From Anaerofilum hominis (GTDB taxonomy: Bacteria > Bacillota > Clostridia > Oscillospirales > Ruminococcaceae): DNA of 64,000 bases. This document shows, one piece after another, positions 60,465 to 64,000 of the stretch (positions are counted from its first letter, which is position 1; every line of letters begins with the position of its first letter). Below the pieces are notes generated by a model that saw only the letters and a program-made list of their open reading frames with translations, made no database searches and was not told the DNA's origin. Where the stretch lies: positions 287,173 to 351,172 of the forward strand of contig NZ_JACONZ010000004.1 in assembly GCF_014287275.1 (NCBI RefSeq). The letters are read 5' to 3'. Made by a program: the position numbers and the translations under genes.

Positions 60465-61307
60465 TTACGGCTGGCTGCCCTCCTTGCTGGAGAGGTATTT
60501 GCTGGGCGGCACGCCCTTGCTTTTTTTAAAGACGCGAGAAAAATAGAACTGGTCGAAAAAGCCCACGGAGGTGGCGATCTCCGCAATGGAAAGATTGCCG
60601 CATTTGAGCAGATAACACGCCTCGTTGATGCGGTAATTGGTCAGATAATCAATGGGGGATTCGCCGATGTTGCTCATAAAAACGCGGTAGAGGTGGCTGC
60701 GCGAGACGCCCACCGCCTTGGCGATGTCGTCGATGGTGATCTCGTGGGAATAGTTGAACTGGATGAATTTGACCGCGCTGGTCACGTAGACGCTGCTGGT
60801 GGACTGCGCCCTGCTCTCGGGTCGATCGTTTTCTTTCATCAGTTCCGCAAGAAAAATATAGAGATAGCCCACCATCAGGGCCTCGCTGTAATTTTCCGGC
60901 CCGCGGGAAAGGAAGATGTTGAACAGCGCTTTTTTGATTTTTTCCGGGTTTTTGCAGGTGTGCACCGGGGCGTCGGCCCCAAAGGGGAGCTGCAGCACAA
61001 GCCGGTTGGCGTTGGAGCCGTTGAACCCGACCCAGTAGTATTCCCACGGGTCTTCCTGGTCCGCCGTGTAGGTGATCAGCTGCGAGGGCTTGGCCAAAAA
61101 AACGTCTCCGCTTTTCACCTCATGGGTGACGCCGCTCACGACGTAGGTGCCCCTGCCGCTTGCCACATAGTGGATCAGGTAATGGTCGCGCACGCCGGGC
61201 CCCCACGAATACCCCTTTTCACAGCTCTGCAGGCCGCAGTTGTAGATGGAAAGTTCGATGTTGTTGGTCTGGGTCTGCTTGAAGCTCTGCTTGTACACGT
61301 TCGGCAA
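60465..61307 (-). CDS. AraC-family transcriptional regulator
   Basis: About 280 residues: N-terminal cupin-type sensing domain (YLIHYVASGRGTYVVSG) and C-terminal double HTH (DIAKAVGVSRSHLYRVFM; EIATSVGFFDQFYFSRVFKK). TTG 61307, with GGAGGAGG 5 nt upstream, fits best. Divergent from galK, so likely controls galactose or raffinose-type sugar use together with the lipoprotein. Confidence 0.9.
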   Translation of the reverse strand: MPNVYKQSFKQTQTNNIELSIYNCGLQSCEKGYSWGPGVRDHYLIHYVASGRGTYVVSGVTHEVKSGDVFLAKPSQLITYTADQEDPWEYYWVGFNGSNANRLVLQLPFGADAPVHTCKNPEKIKKALFNIFLSRGPENYSEALMVGYLYIFLAELMKENDRPESRAQSTSSVYVTSAVKFIQFNYSHEITIDDIAKAVGVSRSHLYRVFMSNIGESPIDYLTNYRINEACYLLKCGNLSIAEIATSVGFFDQFYFSRVFKKSKGVPPSKYLSSKEGSQP

Positions 61308-61344
61308 GACAGCCTCCTCCTCCCGCAAGATTCATACAAAATTT

Positions 61345-61353
61345 ATTGTAGCA
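61345..61353 (-). promoter_or_regulatory. Extended -10 of the AraC gene
   Basis: TGCTACAAT on the minus strand, 38 nt before the TTG start; no good -35. Confidence 0.45.
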
Positions 61354-61395
61354 GAAGAATCAACAAAAGTCCATGTGCTATCACAAAAAAGTCGG

Positions 61396-61424
61396 TTTAC
61401 GGCTTTGGGGCGGTTTGCTATAAT
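61396..61424 (+). promoter_or_regulatory. Promoter of galK
   Basis: TTTACG (61396-61401), 17-nt spacer, TATAAT (61419-61424) with TG one base before it (extended -10), about 90 bp before galK. Confidence 0.7.
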
Positions 61425-61516
61425 GAAAGAATAAACAGGGCCGCGCGCGCCGCTTCGCCGCACGCGGCGGGGCAAACGACTGTCGGCGGAGCAGAGCAAA
61501 ACGAGGTGAGCCTGAA

Positions 61517-62815
61517 ATGATGAAGACGCAAGAGCTGATCGGCAGTATTGAGAACGGCGCTTATGACGCCGCGTTCCGTGCCCTTTACTGTGCGGACGAA
61601 GCGGGGGTGGCCCGCCAGAGGGCGCGCTATGCGGCTGCCGTGCGGCGTTTTGAAACGCTTTACGGCGCAGACCGGGAGGTGGAGCTTTACTCGGCGCCGG
61701 GACGCACCGAGATCGGCGGCAACCACACCGACCACAACAACGGCGTGGTCATGGCTGCGGCAGTGAACCTGGACATCATCGCGGTGGTCTCCCGCAACGA
61801 TTCCACCATTGTCCGGGTCAAATCCCACGGCTTTCGCGACGCGGACGTGGTGGACGTCAGCGACGACAAAGTGAACGAGCGCGAGTTTGGGCGCAGCAGT
61901 GCGCTGATCCGCGGCGTGGCGGCGCGCATCCGCCAGCTGGGGGGCCAGGTGGCGGGTTTTGACGCATACACCACCAGCGATGTGCTGCGGGGCAGCGGCC
62001 TGTCGTCTTCGGCTGCGTTCGAGGTGGTCATCGGGACAGTTTTTAACGGGGAGTTCAATCAGTTCCGTTTTACGCCGGTAGAGGTGGCGCAGATCAGCCA
62101 GTATGCGGAAAACGTGTATTTCGGCAAGCCGAGCGGGCTGATGGACCAGACTGCCAGCAGCGTGGGCAGCGCCATCACCATCGACTTTAAAGACCCCGGG
62201 CACCCCGTGGTGGAAGAAGTCGCTTTTGACCTTGCAAAATATGGCCTGTCCCTGTGCATCACCGACACCAAGGGCAGCCATGCCAATCTCACCGACGATT
62301 ATGCCGCGATCCGCGCCGAGATGGAACAGGTCGCAGCCCTCTTCGGCAAAAAGGTGCTGCGGGAGGTGGACGAAGAGGACTTCTACGCCTCCATCCCGAT
62401 GGTGCGGGAGCAGGCGGGCGACCGCGCAGTGCTGCGCGCCATCCACTTCTTCGCCGACACCCGCCGCGCCGGGCAGCTGCGGGACGCGGTCCGCGCCGGG
62501 GATATCGAGCGGTTCAAAGCGCTGATCATCGACGGCGGGAACTCCTCTTTTGAATACAACCAGAACGCTTACAGCATCCGCCACCCGCGCGAGCAGGGGG
62601 TGGCCGTAGGCGTGGCCCTCAGCCAGCATATCCTGGCGGGGCAGGGCGCCTGGCGGCTGCAGGGCGGCGGCTTTGCGGGCACCATCCAGGCATTTGTGCC
62701 GGCTGCAAAGCTGGAGCAGTACATCGCCGCGATGGAATCGGCGTTCGGCAAGGGCAGCTGCTATGTCCTCAGCGTGCGCAACTACGGTGCGGTGCGGGTG
62801 GATAAAAGTCTGTAA
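61517..62815 (+). CDS. galK: Galactokinase
   Basis: 432 residues, slightly longer than the usual 390-400 of GalK. GHMP-kinase motifs: APGRTEIGGNHTDHNNG (galactose site), GSGLSSSAAFEV (ATP loop), and GGGFAGTIQAFV at the end. Converts galactose to galactose 1-phosphate. No galT or galE within view. GAGGTGA before the ATG 61517; ATG at 61520 is an alternative. Confidence 0.93.
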   Translation: MMKTQELIGSIENGAYDAAFRALYCADEAGVARQRARYAAAVRRFETLYGADREVELYSAPGRTEIGGNHTDHNNGVVMAAAVNLDIIAVVSRNDSTIVRVKSHGFRDADVVDVSDDKVNEREFGRSSALIRGVAARIRQLGGQVAGFDAYTTSDVLRGSGLSSSAAFEVVIGTVFNGEFNQFRFTPVEVAQISQYAENVYFGKPSGLMDQTASSVGSAITIDFKDPGHPVVEEVAFDLAKYGLSLCITDTKGSHANLTDDYAAIRAEMEQVAALFGKKVLREVDEEDFYASIPMVREQAGDRAVLRAIHFFADTRRAGQLRDAVRAGDIERFKALIIDGGNSSFEYNQNAYSIRHPREQGVAVGVALSQHILAGQGAWRLQGGGFAGTIQAFVPAAKLEQYIAAMESAFGKGSCYVLSVRNYGAVRVDKSL

Positions 62816-62969
62816 AGTGAAACACATTTACAGACTTTGCGCGGGCTTTGGAACAGTGGATCACCGGGCCATCGGCTGTTCGTTGCGGGTCCCCGCACCG
62901 GCCCTGCAGCACGGACGGCCGGCTTTATCGGCGCCGGAACAAAAATTACCAAACTGTAAAAATTGAGAA

Positions 62970-63000
62970 CAGCCGCGTTTTTGTCGAAAAAACGCGGCTG
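62970..63000 (+). terminator. Terminator of galK
   Basis: CAGCCGCGTTTTT (62970-62982), loop GTCG, AAAAACGCGGCTG (62988-63000), then TTTATGTT. Lies about 155 bp after galK; the rest of 62816-63180 has no gene. Confidence 0.7.
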
Positions 63001-63004
63001 TTTA

Positions 63005-63013
63005 TGTTATACT
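63005..63013 (+). promoter_or_regulatory. Extended -10 of the transglutaminase lipoprotein gene
   Basis: TGTTATACT directly after the galK terminator, about 165 bp before the next gene. Confidence 0.45.
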
Positions 63014-63180
63014 AGACCACAGTATATTCCTGAACCATGCACTTTCCGGCGCCGCGGGCAGCGGCGCTGCCGGGGTCTTTGCATGGGCGCAAAGACGTAT
63101 ATATTTTTAAATCAAGGGAAGCTTTGCCTGTAGGGAAAAGACGGCGCCTGCCGTTTCAACAGAGAAAGGGGGAGGGAAGC

Positions 63181-64000
63181 ATGAAAAAACGTGTTTTGGC
63201 TGTGATCGCTGCGGTCTGTCTGCTTTTTACCGGCTGCAGCGGGCTGACGGAGTCCCTGCAGCGCTTTCGCAATGACCGGCTTCCAGACGCCCCCCTCGCG
63301 GATCTGCCCTATGTGGACCCCGGTATCAAGACCGTTTTTGAGCCGCAGGTAATGCAGTTTTACTTTGATCAGCTGACTTCCCCGCAGGAACGGCAGCTCT
63401 ACCGCGCCTACCTGCAGTTCCTCATCGACGGAGAGGAGGAGTCGGTCTACGTCAAGGGAGCATTCACCCAGGAACAGGTGGCCCGGGCGCTTTATGCGAT
63501 GCAGTGCGACTATCCCCAGTTTTTGACCCGCAGCTGGGGCTACAACTGCACCTATTATTCCACCAGCACCGGCAGCGGCCTGGGGGTAGAGCTCTCGCCG
63601 GTAGAGGAACAGGGCGCTTCCGACGGCTGCCAGGAGGAACTGTATCAAAAACTGTCGGATCTTCTCGCCCGGGCCGCAGACTGCGCGGACGCGTGGGAGC
63701 GCCAGCTGCTGCTGTATGAGCTGCTGATCAGCGGCACGGACTACGACACCGCCGCATCGGATACGGCGCCGCTGGCCCCGGGGGAGGAACTGCCCCTGCG
63801 CGCGCGGCTGGCCCACACCGCCTACGGTGCGCTGGTGCAGCGGCAGGCGGTCTGCGACGGCTATGCATATGCCTTTCAGCTGCTGTGCAGCTATGCGGGC
63901 ATCCCGGCGGCCACGGTGACAGGGATGTCGCAGCGGGACGAGGGCCTGGAGCAGGACAGTTATGTCGAAAATCACGCCTGGAACCTGATCGCGTATGGGG
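63181..64000 (+). CDS. Transglutaminase-like lipoprotein, N-terminal part (window edge)
   Basis: Frame open from ATG 63181 to the window end (273 codons). Lipoprotein signal KKRVLAVIAAVCLLFTGC (Cys 19). The later part holds a transglutaminase-core-like motif: RQAVCDGYAYAFQLLCSYAGIP with the catalytic Cys and NHAWNLI with the His. Members of this group process or bind wall peptides. A GGGGGAGGG ribosome site precedes the ATG. The 3' end is missing. Confidence 0.85.
   Translation, partial: MKKRVLAVIAAVCLLFTGCSGLTESLQRFRNDRLPDAPLADLPYVDPGIKTVFEPQVMQFYFDQLTSPQERQLYRAYLQFLIDGEEESVYVKGAFTQEQVARALYAMQCDYPQFLTRSWGYNCTYYSTSTGSGLGVELSPVEEQGASDGCQEELYQKLSDLLARAADCADAWERQLLLYELLISGTDYDTAASDTAPLAPGEELPLRARLAHTAYGALVQRQAVCDGYAYAFQLLCSYAGIPAATVTGMSQRDEGLEQDSYVENHAWNLIAYG

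Noticed and set aside
1..64000. CRISPR arrays, rRNA and tRNA genes, prophage
   Set aside because: No regularly spaced repeats, no rRNA-like or cloverleaf sequence and no phage structural genes were seen on reading both strands.

Overview
This 64 kb window is a GC-rich (about 60 percent or more), densely coding stretch of chromosome from an endospore-forming Gram-positive anaerobe. The gene order fmt / zinc peptidase / rsmB / rlmN / stp / prkC / rsgA / thiN / spoVM is a classic Firmicutes cluster. SpoVM, SipL and SpoIVA show that the organism sporulates, and SipL is a clostridial rather than a bacillar coat protein. High GC, split MetH, LuxS and the gene families present suggest a gut Oscillospiraceae/Ruminococcaceae-type Clostridia. 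This placement is inference; no rRNA, tRNA or CRISPR array was seen.

Layout. 1-8.1 kb: translation and rRNA-modification genes leading into a Ser/Thr phosphatase-kinase pair, RsgA, ThiN and an 81-bp spoVM gene that is easy to miss. 8.2-11.3 kb: sipL-spoIVA, so the spore-coat basement layer (SpoVM, SpoIVA, SipL) is encoded within 3.2 kb. 11.3-15.3 kb: an accessory patch with an attenuator-like RNA, an SGNH/DltD-like secreted protein, a small membrane protein and a decayed IS3-family element. 15.3-21.3 kb: a PAS-GGDEF diguanylate cyclase, then the metF / MetH-activation / metH methionine operon. 21.3-23 kb: mostly non-coding, with hairpins, a dispersed repeat and a VOC protein. 23-29.5 kb: recQ, luxS, pyk, deoB and a 37-residue membrane peptide. 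29.5-37.1 kb: udk, an ABC exporter, a GNAT, a YdcF/SanA-like protein that looks leaderless, and a MacB-type ABC operon with a secreted partner. 37.4-44.8 kb: a stand-alone 5'-3' exonuclease, a Qnr/McbG-like pentapeptide protein coupled to a papain-like protein, a MATE pump, a two-part ThrE exporter and an LTA-synthase-like enzyme. 45-55.3 kb: an adenosine-deaminase homologue with an altered active-site motif, TrkH/TrkA, GNAT-mutY, an amidohydrolase, a HAD phosphatase, CorA and a DUF3783 protein. 55.6-64 kb: two TrmA/RlmD-type rRNA methyltransferases around a LURP-one protein and an HNH nuclease, then a sugar-binding lipoprotein and AraC regulator divergent from galK, and a truncated transglutaminase lipoprotein.

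How the genes fit together. Translation/ribosome biogenesis (fmt, rsmB, rlmN, rsgA, two rlmD-like) and sporulation share the left end. MetF, MetH and its reactivation protein regenerate methionine, and LuxS recycles the S-ribosylhomocysteine that follows from SAM use. deoB, udk and the deaminase homologue form a nucleoside-salvage theme. TrkAH, CorA, MATE, ThrE and three ABC-type components are transport. Coordinates and motifs come from reading the sequence; no database search was possible.
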